Made by a program: the position numbers and the translations under genes
Assembly (NCBI GenBank): GCA_028278525.1
Contig: JANQEE010000030.1
Span: forward strand, 62,001-126,000
Origin: Minwuiaceae bacterium
GTDB taxonomy: Bacteria > Pseudomonadota > Alphaproteobacteria > Minwuiales > Minwuiaceae
Direction of reading: 5' to 3'
Length of the DNA: 64,000 nucleotides
The notes under the pieces: generated by a model
What the model saw: the letters and a program-made list of their open reading frames with translations, nothing else
The model's database searches: none
Told to the model about the DNA's origin: nothing
In this document: piece after piece, positions 54,265-63,467 of the stretch
Numbering within the stretch: the first letter of the stretch is position 1
Layout of the letters: each line of letters begins with the position of its first letter

Positions 54265-55371
54265 ATGAAGTTCGGAATTTTTTTCGAGATCAGCGTGCCC
54301 AGGCCGTGGGATGCCGGCCGGGAGAAACAGGTCTACGACAATTGCATGGAACAGACGGTGCTGGCCGACGAGCTCGGCTTTCACAGCGTCTGGGCGGTGG
54401 AGCACCATTTTCTCGAGGAGTATTCCCACTGCTCGGCGCCGGAGATCTTCCTTACCGCCTGCGCCATGAAGACCAGGAATTTGCGTGTCGGGCACGGCAT
54501 CGCGGTCTGCGTGCCGGAGATCAACCACCCGATACGCTTGGCGGAACGGGCCGCGACCCTGGACCTGATTTCGGACGGGCGACTGGAGTTCGGCACGGGA
54601 CGCAGCGCCACCTGGACGGAGATCGGCGGTTTCGGCGGCAACCCGGACACTACCAAGGCGACCTGGGACGAATTCGTCCGCGCGATCCCGCAAATGTGGA
54701 TGCAGGAGCGCTACGCCCACGACGGCACTTACTTCTCGATGCCGGAACGGGCGGTGCTGCCGAAGCCGATCCAGAAACCGCACCCCCCGCTGTGGGTCGC
54801 TGTTACCAGTCCCGGTACTGAATTGGACGCGGCGGAGCGCGGCATGGGCGCACTCGGCCTTACTTTCGGCGATCTGGCGGAGCAGGAGCGCAAGGTAAAG
54901 GCGTATCGGCAGCGACTGGAGAACTGCGAGCCGGTCGGCGCCTTCGTCAACGACCGCATTGCGTCTGTCAACTTCCTGTTCTGCCATGAGGACGATGCAA
55001 CCGGCGTCGAGACCGGCAAGCGCCTGCAGGGCACTTTCCGCTACCTCGCCGCGCAGCTGGTCTCCGCGCGCGAAGCCTACGCATCGCCGTCCTATGCGAG
55101 CTTCGGCCTGTTGCCGCAGCTTCGCCGCGCGCCGTCCGGCCCCGACGATACCGGCGCGTTGCCGCCGGCGCTTTGCATCGGCGATCCGAAGCGCATCGTC
55201 GAAACCCTCAAGGGCTGGGAGTCCACGGGCATCGATCAGGTCAACTTCCTGCTCAACGCCAACGAGACGGTGCCGCAGGAAGAAGTGATGGCGAGCCTTC
55301 GATTGTTCGCCAAGGAAGTGATGCCGCATTTCCGGGATGAGCCGGCGGCGGCCGGCGAAGCGGCGGAGTAG
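54265..55371 (+). CDS. LLM-class flavin-dependent monooxygenase
   Basis: 368 residues. Bacterial luciferase-like TIM barrel: MKFGIFFEISVPRPW start, GFHSVWAVEHHFLEEYSH, RVGHGIAVCVPEINHPIRLAE, GRLEFGTGRS. Uses reduced flavin from a separate reductase to hydroxylate or cleave an organic substrate; reductase not seen nearby. GAGGGAG precedes the ATG. Followed after 4 bp by the decarboxylase-fold gene, so the pair is an operon. Confidence 0.88.
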   Translation: MKFGIFFEISVPRPWDAGREKQVYDNCMEQTVLADELGFHSVWAVEHHFLEEYSHCSAPEIFLTACAMKTRNLRVGHGIAVCVPEINHPIRLAERAATLDLISDGRLEFGTGRSATWTEIGGFGGNPDTTKATWDEFVRAIPQMWMQERYAHDGTYFSMPERAVLPKPIQKPHPPLWVAVTSPGTELDAAERGMGALGLTFGDLAEQERKVKAYRQRLENCEPVGAFVNDRIASVNFLFCHEDDATGVETGKRLQGTFRYLAAQLVSAREAYASPSYASFGLLPQLRRAPSGPDDTGALPPALCIGDPKRIVETLKGWESTGIDQVNFLLNANETVPQEEVMASLRLFAKEVMPHFRDEPAAAGEAAE

Positions 55372-55375
55372 GGCG

Positions 55376-56116
55376 ATGCCATTGTTCGGAAGCCTCGATG
55401 TTTCGGCGCGCGGCGGGCAATCGCCGGTCGTCGCCTCACTCGCCGACGATACCTGGGAAGCGGAAGACTCGGAGATCCTGTATCTGATTTTCGAGTACGC
55501 GGCGGATGCGGCGTTCCAATGCATTCCGCCTGCCTTGCATCCGGCGCTGCCGCCCTTCGGCGGCCTGATGTTCCGCCACCACCCGACCAGCCCGGTAGGG
55601 CCCTATACGCTGGCGGAGCTACGGGTCACGGCTCGGGCCGGTGTGCACTATGTCGGTTACTGCACAGGCGGCTTCGTCGACAATCCGGACGCGGTTGAGA
55701 TGCTGCGCGATCGTTACGGCTGGCCGGTCAGGCAGGCCGATGTGCGCCTGCGCCGGCGCTACTACGGCGTTGAAGGCCGCGTCGAACTCGACGGGAAGAC
55801 GGTCGCCGATTGCCGTCTGGAAAAGCCGCAGATCATTTCCGGCAAGGATGTGCTCTACACCGCCAACATGCACTTGGCGCAGATCGATGGTCGGCCGCGG
55901 CTGGCGCAGGTCGAAGCGGAGTACACCTTCCACCGTGCGGAACGCGGCGCGGCGCATATCGCGACGCTGGACACCGGCGCGTTCGGCGAGCCGCGCCTGA
56001 AGCCGACCAACCCGCTGCCGGCGACCATGACGCAATCGACCGTGAAGTATCGGGAAATCCGCTTCCTGGTGGAGCCGGACAAACCCGCCCTGCACAATAC
56101 CGAGCGGATTGCCTGA
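55376..56116 (+). CDS. Acetoacetate-decarboxylase-fold protein lacking the catalytic lysine
   Basis: 246 residues. Belongs to the ADC-like superfamily (FGGLMFRHHPTSPVGPYTLAEL, YCTGGFVDNPDAVEMLRDRYGWPVRQ in separate parts). In acetoacetate decarboxylase the segment after GxP carries two lysines, the first being the Schiff base; here the equivalent is GWPVR, with Val118 and Arg119. It is therefore unlikely to decarboxylate by that mechanism. Directly after the LLM gene, it may bind or isomerise the oxidised product. Confidence 0.65.
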   Translation: MPLFGSLDVSARGGQSPVVASLADDTWEAEDSEILYLIFEYAADAAFQCIPPALHPALPPFGGLMFRHHPTSPVGPYTLAELRVTARAGVHYVGYCTGGFVDNPDAVEMLRDRYGWPVRQADVRLRRRYYGVEGRVELDGKTVADCRLEKPQIISGKDVLYTANMHLAQIDGRPRLAQVEAEYTFHRAERGAAHIATLDTGAFGEPRLKPTNPLPATMTQSTVKYREIRFLVEPDKPALHNTERIA

Positions 56117-56135
56117 AGCCGGCGGCCGGGTCGGT

Positions 56136-57584
56136 TTAGTTCAGGCGGTCCAAGGTCGGCAGGGCCATCGGCGCGAGCTGGTCGGCGGTGCGGCCGGCCC
56201 AGTCCTGTGCGGGCACTCCCTCGAGCGATCGCGCCTGCGCTTCCTGCAAGGCTCCCGATGCCGCTTCCAGGTCGATGGTCAGGACCTTGCCGTCGGCGAC
56301 GACCTGCTCGCCATCCACAAACACATCGCGCACGGCACGGTCGCCGGCGACATAGATCAGGCTGCGCAGCGGTTCGCGGACCGGCATCATCGACGGGTGC
56401 TTCAGGTCGACCAGGACCAGGTCCGCTTTCGCGCCGGTGGCGAGCCGGCCGATATCGTCGCGCCGTAATGCCCGGGCGCCGCCGATGGTGGCGGCGTTAA
56501 AGACGTCGATGGTTTCCAGGTCGGCGACGGTCTCGGCGATGGTGCGCGCGTAGTAGAGCGCGCCGCGCATCTCTTCCAGGAAGTTATGCGGGTAGGTATC
56601 GGTGCCGATGCCGAGATTGATGCCGTTGCGAACGTACTCGCCGAAACTCCTGAGCGTGATGCCGCGGCGGACGAACACTGTCGGGCAATGGGCGACCGTG
56701 GTGCCGCTGTCTGCCAACAGGCCCAAGTCCTTGCGCGTCGTCCAATGCAGCCAGGGGTGATGATCCAGGAAGATGCCATGGCCGATGATGCTGTGCTCGC
56801 CCAGGGCGCCGATGGAGTCCATCCATTGGATCGGCGTCATGCCGTGGCGCCGGGTCATCTCATGGAACTCGGTGACGCTTTGCGCCGCGTGGATCTGGAA
56901 TGGCAGATTGCGCTCGCGCGCGTAATCGTAGCTGTCGCGGATCAGTTCGGCGGAACAGGTATCGACCTGGGCCGGCGACACCATGCCGAACAATCGGCCG
57001 GACGGGTGCTGGCGCGCCAGCTCTATGGTCCGCATCGCGTTGTCGAAGCCTTCGCGTCCGCCGGCAACGTTCCAGTCGTACTCCAGGCTATGGCCGTCGC
57101 GGGTGAACCAGCGCGCGTCCCGGAACATCGGCGCCGCGCAGGCGCGAATGCCGCTGTCGGCCAGCGCGTCCAACCAGCCGTCGAACGCCATAGAGATGTC
57201 GACGACCGTGGTCACGCCGCTCTTCAGCAGTTCGGCCAGCGCCACCTGCATGCAGGCGACGGCGCCTTGGGTATCGGTGTTGAAGACGGTAAGGAATTCG
57301 AACAGCGAGCTGTGCCAGAATCCCGGGCTGCGGATCTCGTCAGTGATGCCCTTGCGCAGCGGTTCGCTGGTCGGGTGTGTGTGAATGTTGACCATGCCCG
57401 GCATCACCATCCGGTCGCGGCCGTCGATTTCGCGGTCCGCCGGCCCGTCGTAGTTCTTCCCGACAAAGGCGATGGTGCCGTCGGCGAACGCGACGTCGGC
57501 ATCGCGGAGATAGGCGTGGCTGCCGCTGCTGGCGTCCCACACCACCGCCCAGGCGGCGTTTCGGATAACGGTCGTTTCGGTCAT
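56136..57584 (-). CDS. Amidohydrolase (TRZ/ATZ, cytosine-deaminase-like family)
   Basis: 482 residues. Metal sites GMVNIHTHP (H68, H70), FQIHAAQS, IIGHGIFLDHHPW and GIGTDTYPHN of the subgroup that deaminates or dechlorinates N-heterocycles (guanine, triazines, S-adenosylhomocysteine). Start at 57584 (MTETTVI); the extension to 57614 overlaps the transporter gene. It is the last gene after dppBCADF, 22 bp downstream, so the transporter probably brings in its substrate. Confidence 0.85.
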   Translation of the reverse strand: MTETTVIRNAAWAVVWDASSGSHAYLRDADVAFADGTIAFVGKNYDGPADREIDGRDRMVMPGMVNIHTHPTSEPLRKGITDEIRSPGFWHSSLFEFLTVFNTDTQGAVACMQVALAELLKSGVTTVVDISMAFDGWLDALADSGIRACAAPMFRDARWFTRDGHSLEYDWNVAGGREGFDNAMRTIELARQHPSGRLFGMVSPAQVDTCSAELIRDSYDYARERNLPFQIHAAQSVTEFHEMTRRHGMTPIQWMDSIGALGEHSIIGHGIFLDHHPWLHWTTRKDLGLLADSGTTVAHCPTVFVRRGITLRSFGEYVRNGINLGIGTDTYPHNFLEEMRGALYYARTIAETVADLETIDVFNAATIGGARALRRDDIGRLATGAKADLVLVDLKHPSMMPVREPLRSLIYVAGDRAVRDVFVDGEQVVADGKVLTIDLEAASGALQEAQARSLEGVPAQDWAGRTADQLAPMALPTLDRLN

Positions 57585-57606
57585 GGCTGAACCTCCGTCT
57601 GGTACG

Positions 57607-58713
57607 TCAGGCACGCGCGGCAGCGGCCTTGGCCAAGGCTTCGTTGTAGACTTTCAGGCGTGTGGTGTAGGGCCCGTCGGCGGAAGAATTCTCCGCGCTG
57701 AATGTCGGGATCTCTATTTGCTCCGCGAAATGGCACGCGGCCATATGACCGCCGCCCATATCGCGTAAGCCCGGTTCCTCCTCTCGACACCGCTCCTGCG
57801 CGTAGGGGCAGCGTGTATGGAACCGGCAGCCGGTCGGCGGGTTAAGCGGGCTCGGCACATCGCCTTCCAGCGCGGTTCGTTCGCGTTTGACACGTGGGTC
57901 GGGAATGGGAATGGCCGACAGCAGCGCCTGCGTATAGGGGTGTCGTGGGCTATCGTACAGCGCCTTCTTGTCGGCCAGTTCGACAATCTTGCCGAGGTAC
58001 ATCACGGCGACGCGGTCGCTGATATGCTTCACCACCGCCAGGTCGTGGGCAATGAACAGGTAGGCGAGGCCGAGGCGGTCCTGCAGATCCTTCAACAGAT
58101 TGATCACCTGCGCCTGGATGGAGACATCCAGGGCGGAGACCGGCTCGTCGCAGACCACCAGGGTTGGGTTCACCGCCAAAGCCCGGGCGATGCCGATGCG
58201 CTGGCGCTGTCCGCCGGAGAACTCGTGCGGATAGCGCAGGGCGTGCCAGGGCGACAGGCCGACCAGCCCGAGCAGTTCGTCGATCCTCTTCTGCAACTCC
58301 GCGCCGCGCGCCAGGCCGTGCAGTTTCAGCGGCTCGCCGATGATGTCGCCGACCGTCATCCGCGGATTGAGCGACGCGTAGGGGTCCTGGAAGATAATCT
58401 GCATCTCCCGCCGTAGGGCGCGCACGTCGCGCCGCGACATGCCGAAGACATCCTTGCCGCGAAAAGCGACCTGACCCGCCGTCGGCGTCTCCAGATGCAG
58501 CACCAGCCGCCCGGTCGTGGATTTTCCGCACCCGCTCTCGCCGACCAGCGCCAGGGTCTCGCCGGCGCGCAGCGTGAAGCTTATGTCATCGACCGCTTTT
58601 ACCGCGCCGACCTGGTGCGAGATTACAATTCCCTTGGTGACCGGAAAGTGTTTCACCAGGTTGTTGACCGTGAGAAGCGGTTCGCCTGCCTGCGCCTTGG
58701 TCTGGTGTTCCAT
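57607..58713 (-). CDS. Oligopeptide/dipeptide-type ABC transporter ATPase (DppF-like)
   Basis: 368 residues. Walker [11 protein letters not shown]-loop [13 protein letters not shown], signature [10 protein letters not shown], Walker [13 protein letters not shown], switch His FIAHDLAVV, and the C-terminal oligopeptide-type cysteine motif [15 protein letters not shown]. Energises import with DppD. One base separates it from the dppD-like stop. Confidence 0.9.
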   Translation of the reverse strand: MEHQTKAQAGEPLLTVNNLVKHFPVTKGIVISHQVGAVKAVDDISFTLRAGETLALVGESGCGKSTTGRLVLHLETPTAGQVAFRGKDVFGMSRRDVRALRREMQIIFQDPYASLNPRMTVGDIIGEPLKLHGLARGAELQKRIDELLGLVGLSPWHALRYPHEFSGGQRQRIGIARALAVNPTLVVCDEPVSALDVSIQAQVINLLKDLQDRLGLAYLFIAHDLAVVKHISDRVAVMYLGKIVELADKKALYDSPRHPYTQALLSAIPIPDPRVKRERTALEGDVPSPLNPPTGCRFHTRCPYAQERCREEEPGLRDMGGGHMAACHFAEQIEIPTFSAENSSADGPYTTRLKVYNEALAKAAAARA

Positions 58714-58714
58714 G

Positions 58715-59710
58715 TCACGCTACCTGCTGTTCCAACGGCGCCTTCCAGCAGGCGGCGAAGTGGCCGGGCTGGATCTCCCGCGGCGGCGGCGCTTCCGCGC
58801 GGCACTTTTCGTCTGCGAACGGACAGCGCGGGTTGAATTTGCAGCCGCTCGGCATGTCGTACGGATTGGGCACGGTCCCTTCCACGGTGGAGAGGGTTTC
58901 CTCCTCCAGATGCAGTTTCGGGATCGATCCCAGCAGGCCGAGTGTGTAGGGGTGCTGCGGATCGGCGAACAGGCTGTCCACGTCAGCTTCTTCCACGACT
59001 TTGCCGGCATACATGACGACGACGCGGTGGGCCAGTTCGGCGATGACGCCGAGGTCGTGGGTAATCAGGATGATCGCTGTGCCCGTCTCTTCGCGCAGGT
59101 CGCGCATCAGGTCCAGGATCTGTGCCTGGATGGTCACGTCCAGCGCCGTTGTCGGCTCGTCTGCGATCAGCAGTTTCGGGTTGCAGGCTAGCGCGATCGC
59201 GATCATCACGCGCTGGCGCATACCGCCGCTCATCTGGTGCGGGTAGTCGTCGATCCGTTGTTCGGGAGAGGGGATGCGGACATGGCGCAGCATCTCGATC
59301 GCGCGTCGCCGCGCTTCGCCTTTCCCGACGTCTTCGTGCATCAGGATACCTTCGATGATCTGGTCGCCGACCGTGTAGACCGGATTCAGCGACGTCATCG
59401 GCTCCTGGAAGATCATTGAAATCTCGTTGCCGCGGATGCGCTGCATCGCGGCCGGGTTCAGCTTGGACAGATCCTGACCCTCGAACAGGATCTCGCCGCC
59501 GGCGAACTCGCCGGGCGGCTGCGGGACCAGCCCCATGATGGAAAGCGAGGTGACGCTCTTGCCGCAGCCCGACTCGCCGACGATACCCAGCGTCTCGCCG
59601 CGGTCGACGGAGAAGCTGACGCCGTCGACGGCGCGGAACACGCCCTCGGCAGAGCGAAATTGCGTACAAAGGTCTATGACCTGAAGCAGGCTACCGTTCG
59701 GTCCGGACAT
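58715..59710 (-). CDS. Oligopeptide/dipeptide-type ABC transporter ATPase (DppD-like)
   Basis: 331 residues. Walker [11 protein letters not shown]-loop [13 protein letters not shown], signature [10 protein letters not shown], Walker [13 protein letters not shown], switch His LITHDLGVI, and C-terminal [15 protein letters not shown]. Partner of the DppF-like ATPase. Lies after the binding-protein gene and its hairpin. Confidence 0.9.
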   Translation of the reverse strand: MSGPNGSLLQVIDLCTQFRSAEGVFRAVDGVSFSVDRGETLGIVGESGCGKSVTSLSIMGLVPQPPGEFAGGEILFEGQDLSKLNPAAMQRIRGNEISMIFQEPMTSLNPVYTVGDQIIEGILMHEDVGKGEARRRAIEMLRHVRIPSPEQRIDDYPHQMSGGMRQRVMIAIALACNPKLLIADEPTTALDVTIQAQILDLMRDLREETGTAIILITHDLGVIAELAHRVVVMYAGKVVEEADVDSLFADPQHPYTLGLLGSIPKLHLEEETLSTVEGTVPNPYDMPSGCKFNPRCPFADEKCRAEAPPPREIQPGHFAACWKAPLEQQVA

Positions 59711-59738
59711 TCCGTGCCCTGTAAACTTCGTTGAAAAT

Positions 59739-59769
59739 CGGCACGGCCGGAACAGGTCCGGCCGTGCCG
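59739..59769 (-). terminator. Strong hairpin between binding-protein gene and dppD-like gene
   Basis: Perfect 12-bp stem, CGGCACGGCCGG (59739-59750) against CCGGCCGTGCCG (59758-59769), 7-base loop, 3' side on the minus strand followed by ATTTTC. Probably a partial terminator or mRNA 3'-end stabiliser that keeps binding-protein message higher than that of the ATPases. Confidence 0.7.
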
Positions 59770-59782
59770 TCTTTGCTTCCGG

Positions 59783-61366
59783 CTACTTGAACGCGATGCC
59801 CAAGCCCTTGTAGAGGCCGGCGCCGTAAATGCCGTGCGCCTTGACAGGTTTCAGCTTGTCGCTGGCAACCACGAACAGCGGCTCATGCACGGTCGGCACC
59901 CAGACCGCCGCGTCATGCACCTTGCGCTGTACCTTGGAGAGGATTGCCGCGCGTTCCTCGCCGGACAGTGCCGCCGAAGCTTCTTCGAGCCATTTGTCGG
60001 TTTCCTCGTCGTCCCAGTTCATCCGGTTCGGCGTCGGCATGTTGGCCGAACGGAAGTACAGGTTGAGCGCATCGCCGGCACTGACATACGGGTAGCTCAT
60101 CGTGTACATGTCGAACTCCTGGGTGGCGAGCTTGCCCCACACGACGGTCGCATCGAACAACTGAACTTTCAGATCGATGCCGACCTTGCGCAGGTCGCCC
60201 TGGAACGCCTCCAGCACGTCGCGCGCCGTGGTGCCGGTGAACCCGTACGAAATCAGTTCGAACTTCTTGCCGTCCTTCGACCGAACGCCGTCGTCGCCGA
60301 CTTTCCAGCCTGCTTCGTCCAGCAGCGCCTTGGCCCGATCCGGGTCAAAGGCGAAATCGTCCAGTTTCATGCCGTCGTCGAAATCCAGCACGCCGGGCGC
60401 GATGTAGGACCGGGCCGGCTTGGCCAGGCCGAAATAGACGCCTTCGGCGATCGCATCCTGGTCGATGGCAAGGTTGATTGCCTTACGGACCCGCACGTCG
60501 CCCAGGAATTCGCGGGTTATCTTCATGCCCACATACGCGGTCCAGAAGTAGAATTCCGCCTGGTTCACCTGCAGGTTCGGCATGGCCTTGAAGTCCCGGA
60601 TCGCCCAGTTCGGAACATATTGGGTCACGTCGCTCTGGCCGGTCTGGATGGAGGCGACGCGCGTGCTCTCTTCCGGAACGATTTTCCAGACGACCTTATC
60701 GACCTGCGGGCTGACGCTGTCATAGAACGGCGGGCCCCATTTGTAGGCCTCGTGCTTGGTCATGACGAGTTGGTTGCGTGGCTCCCAGTTATCCAGGCAG
60801 AACGGGCCCGTGCCGTTGAAGCCTTTGACGCCGAAGTCCTCGCCCAGTTCGTTGACCTGGTCGATGTCGATCACCGTGTGATTGTGCTGGGTCATCTGGA
60901 ACAGCAGTTCCGAGTAGGGCTTTTTCAGCTTGTATTCCAGCGTGTGATCGTCGACTGCGACCAGTTCGTCGACCGGTCCGGCGCGCCACTTGGTGACGCC
61001 CTTCTCGTGGTTTTGCCAGCGGTCGATCGAGGCGACGACGTCGTTCGCCGTGAACTTCTTGCCGTCGCAGAAGGTCACGTCGTCGCGCAGTTTGAAGGTG
61101 TAAACCAGGCCGTCGTCGGAGACCGACCAGCTTTTCGCAAGGCCTGGCTGGATCGTCTTCATGTCGTAGTCGAGGGTGACCAGGGTGTCGCCGGCCATGA
61201 ACATGATCTCGGCCGTTGACCGCGCCGTCGAGATATGCGGGTCGTAGCGGTCCGTGTCGATGGAGCGGGCGATGGTGATCGCCTGTTCAGCATGCGCCGG
61301 AAGCGCGGCAAGCATGCCCACGGCCACCGCGCCGGACAATATCGCCGGTAATCTATTGGGACTCAT
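59783..61366 (-). CDS. ABC transporter periplasmic substrate-binding protein (family 5)
   Basis: 527 residues. Signal peptide SGAVAVGMLAALPAHA. Family 5 binding-protein features: RYDPHISTARS, LAKSWSVSDDGLVYTFKLRDDVTFCDG, NGTGPFCLDNWEPRNQL and AINLAIDQDAIAEGVYFGLA, given here in separate parts. Binds peptides, opines, or other small amides. ATG at 61366 has a perfect AGGAGG; the longer ORF to 61471 overlaps the permease gene. Unusual gene order: permeases first, then binding protein, then ATPases. Confidence 0.9.
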   Translation of the reverse strand: MSPNRLPAILSGAVAVGMLAALPAHAEQAITIARSIDTDRYDPHISTARSTAEIMFMAGDTLVTLDYDMKTIQPGLAKSWSVSDDGLVYTFKLRDDVTFCDGKKFTANDVVASIDRWQNHEKGVTKWRAGPVDELVAVDDHTLEYKLKKPYSELLFQMTQHNHTVIDIDQVNELGEDFGVKGFNGTGPFCLDNWEPRNQLVMTKHEAYKWGPPFYDSVSPQVDKVVWKIVPEESTRVASIQTGQSDVTQYVPNWAIRDFKAMPNLQVNQAEFYFWTAYVGMKITREFLGDVRVRKAINLAIDQDAIAEGVYFGLAKPARSYIAPGVLDFDDGMKLDDFAFDPDRAKALLDEAGWKVGDDGVRSKDGKKFELISYGFTGTTARDVLEAFQGDLRKVGIDLKVQLFDATVVWGKLATQEFDMYTMSYPYVSAGDALNLYFRSANMPTPNRMNWDDEETDKWLEEASAALSGEERAAILSKVQRKVHDAAVWVPTVHEPLFVVASDKLKPVKAHGIYGAGLYKGLGIAFK

Positions 61367-61409
61367 AGGTACCTCCTGATGTTGATCGTTTTCTCGTTGT
61401 TCTCCGGAT

Positions 61410-62303
61410 TCATTGCCGGAGTCTCGGGTCCAGCACATCGCGCAGTGCATCGCCCAGCACGTTGGCGGCAAGCACGATGGCGAAGATGGTAACGCTCGGC
61501 AGGGTCGAGACGTGCGGCGCGAAGAACAGGAAGTTGCGCCCCTCCGCCGCCATGGTGCCGAGTTCGGCGGTCGGCGGTTGCGCGCCGAGGCCGAGGAAGC
61601 TCAGCGCGGCGCCGAGCAGGATAGTCTGGCCGAATTGCAGCGTTAGATAGACCATGATGGTCGACAGGCAGTTCAGCGTCAGATAACGCCAGATCAAGGT
61701 GAAGTCACTGACCCCGACGGCGCGGCCCGCTTCCATGAAATCCTGCTGCATCACGACGGTCGCGGCGCCGCGCGTGATGCGGGCGACGGACGGCACGGCG
61801 GAAACCGTCAAGGCCGCGAGCAGGCTGTCGACGCCCGGCCCGAGCACGGCCGCGATCGCCAGGCCGAACAGGATCGACGGGAACGACAGCAGCACGTCCA
61901 CCAGACGCATGATCGGGTTGTCCAGCCGGCGATAGAATGCCGCGAGAATGCCGAGCAGGGCGCCAATGAAACCGCCCATGATGACCGCGGAAACCCCGAT
62001 CATCAGCGTGGTGCGCGTGCCGTAGAGCAGCCGGGTCAGGATGTCGCGGCCGCCGGTATCCGTGCCGAGGATGTGGACGTCGTCCGGCGGCTTCAGCCGC
62101 ATCCGCATGTTGGTGTCGTAGGGGTCGAATGGCGTCAGCAGTGGTGCGAAGATTGCCGCCAGCACCACCAGTATCAGAAACGAACCGGCCAGTACGGCGG
62201 CTTTGTCGCGCAGCAGGCGCCGCCAGGGCGACTGCCGTTTCAGCGCATCGGCCGCCGTTGTCGTCGCCGCCGGGGAGGCCGCATCCTGTGTCGCGTCCGT
62301 CAT
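61410..62303 (-). CDS. ABC transporter permease (DppC-like)
   Basis: 297 residues. N-terminal helix after a 30-residue tail (VLAGSFLILVVLAAIFAPLL), the OppC N-terminal domain GTDTGGRDILTRLLYGTRTT and a five-helix core with the EAA loop EAGRAVGVSDFTLIWRY. ATG at 62303 overlaps the dppB-like stop. The longer reading frame continuing to 63275 is a shadow of the other permease. Confidence 0.9.
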   Translation of the reverse strand: MTDATQDAASPAATTTAADALKRQSPWRRLLRDKAAVLAGSFLILVVLAAIFAPLLTPFDPYDTNMRMRLKPPDDVHILGTDTGGRDILTRLLYGTRTTLMIGVSAVIMGGFIGALLGILAAFYRRLDNPIMRLVDVLLSFPSILFGLAIAAVLGPGVDSLLAALTVSAVPSVARITRGAATVVMQQDFMEAGRAVGVSDFTLIWRYLTLNCLSTIMVYLTLQFGQTILLGAALSFLGLGAQPPTAELGTMAAEGRNFLFFAPHVSTLPSVTIFAIVLAANVLGDALRDVLDPRLRQ

Positions 62304-63241
62304 GCGCGTCCCACCCGTGGATCGAGGTAGGCGTACAGCACGTCGACCGCCAGGTTGACGGCCAGGAACGACAACGCCAGGACCAGTATGGCGCCCTGCG
62401 CCAGCGGAAAGTCGCTGGATACGATGGCGCCGACCGCCAGCCGCCCGACTCCGGGCCAGGCGAACATGGTTTCCGTCACCACGGCGCCGCCGAGCAGGAA
62501 TCCGATCTGCAGGCCGACCAGGGTGACGATCGGGATTAGCGCGTTGCGCAGCGCATGACGCATGATCACCCGGCCTTCGCCGACGCCCTTGGCCCGCGCC
62601 GTGCGCACGAAGTCGGCGCCAAGCACCTCGAGCACCGCCGTTCGGGTCATGCGGGCGACCGGACCGACGAAGATGCCGCCGAGCGTGATGGCCGGCAGTG
62701 CGATATGGGAAAGCCCTTCCAAAGTCCAGAGAGGGCCGGCGCGGCCCTGGAACGGCAGCAGCTGCCATTTGAAGCCGACATACTGGATCAGCATCAGGCC
62801 GAACCAGAAGATCGGCATCGAAACGCCGGCGACGGAGAAGGCCATGATGGCTCTGTCCAGCAATCCGCCGCGTCGTACGGCGGCCAGCGTGCCGAGCAGG
62901 ATACCCAGCGGCACCGCCCAGATCAGGCTGGCGATCATCAGTTCGATTGTCGGGACGATGGTGTTGCCAAGTTCCGACAGGACCGTGGTGTTGGAAATAA
63001 ACGAGCGGCCGAGATCGCCCTGTAACACGCGGCCGATATAGATCAGGAACTGGTACCAGACCGGTTCGTTCAGGCCCATGGATTCGCGGATACGCGCGAC
63101 GTCCTCGGCGGATGCGGTCGGGCCGGCCAGCACCGTTGCCGGATCGGTCGGCACCACCTGCAGCAGCAGGAACCCGATCAGCAATACGCCGAGCAGAACG
63201 GGCACCGATATTAAAAGGCGTTCGACAATGTGCCGTGTCAT
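62300..63241 (-). CDS. ABC transporter permease (DppB-like)
   Basis: 313 residues. Six helices, starting LLISVPVLLGVLLIGFLLLQ, with the EAA motif VRTARAKGVGEGRVIMRHALRNA (given as parts) and ETMFAWPGVGRLAVGA. Pairs with the DppC-like permease; stop and next start overlap. First gene of the transporter operon; weak ribosome-binding site. Confidence 0.9.
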   Translation of the reverse strand: MTRHIVERLLISVPVLLGVLLIGFLLLQVVPTDPATVLAGPTASAEDVARIRESMGLNEPVWYQFLIYIGRVLQGDLGRSFISNTTVLSELGNTIVPTIELMIASLIWAVPLGILLGTLAAVRRGGLLDRAIMAFSVAGVSMPIFWFGLMLIQYVGFKWQLLPFQGRAGPLWTLEGLSHIALPAITLGGIFVGPVARMTRTAVLEVLGADFVRTARAKGVGEGRVIMRHALRNALIPIVTLVGLQIGFLLGGAVVTETMFAWPGVGRLAVGAIVSSDFPLAQGAILVLALSFLAVNLAVDVLYAYLDPRVGRA

Positions 63242-63467
63242 GACGGTTCATGCCGATTTGCGGTGGGGCTCTCACCCACCTGCATTACTCTACTGGTCGT
63301 CGCCGACATCCCCATTCCCTGCATCAGCGCATACGAAAACCACCGGCCCGGCGGTCGCTCACCTCTTTGTGTTTTTGCTGGTTGGCTCTTCCAAGATAAT
63401 CATGCCATCAACCCGATTTTTGTGCGACCCAGGCTAACCCATTGATTTCTCAGAAGGTCGCCCGCCG
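63242..63467. other. Leader region upstream of the transporter operon
   Basis: 226 bp between the dehydrogenase stop and the dppB-like start. It contains one short inverted repeat (GGTGGG 63262-63267 / CCCACC 63275-63280) about 20 bp before the start codon, which could sequester it. No known riboswitch recognised. Confidence 0.4.

Noticed and set aside
61410-63275. A 621-codon frame spanning both permease genes
   Set aside because: The C-terminal 297 codons are the DppC-like permease; the rest is an out-of-frame reading of the DppB-like gene.
63262-63280. GGTGGG/CCCACC hairpin before the dppB-like gene as a riboswitch
   Set aside because: Six-bp stem only, and no match to a riboswitch family I know. 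Kept only as a remark on the leader.
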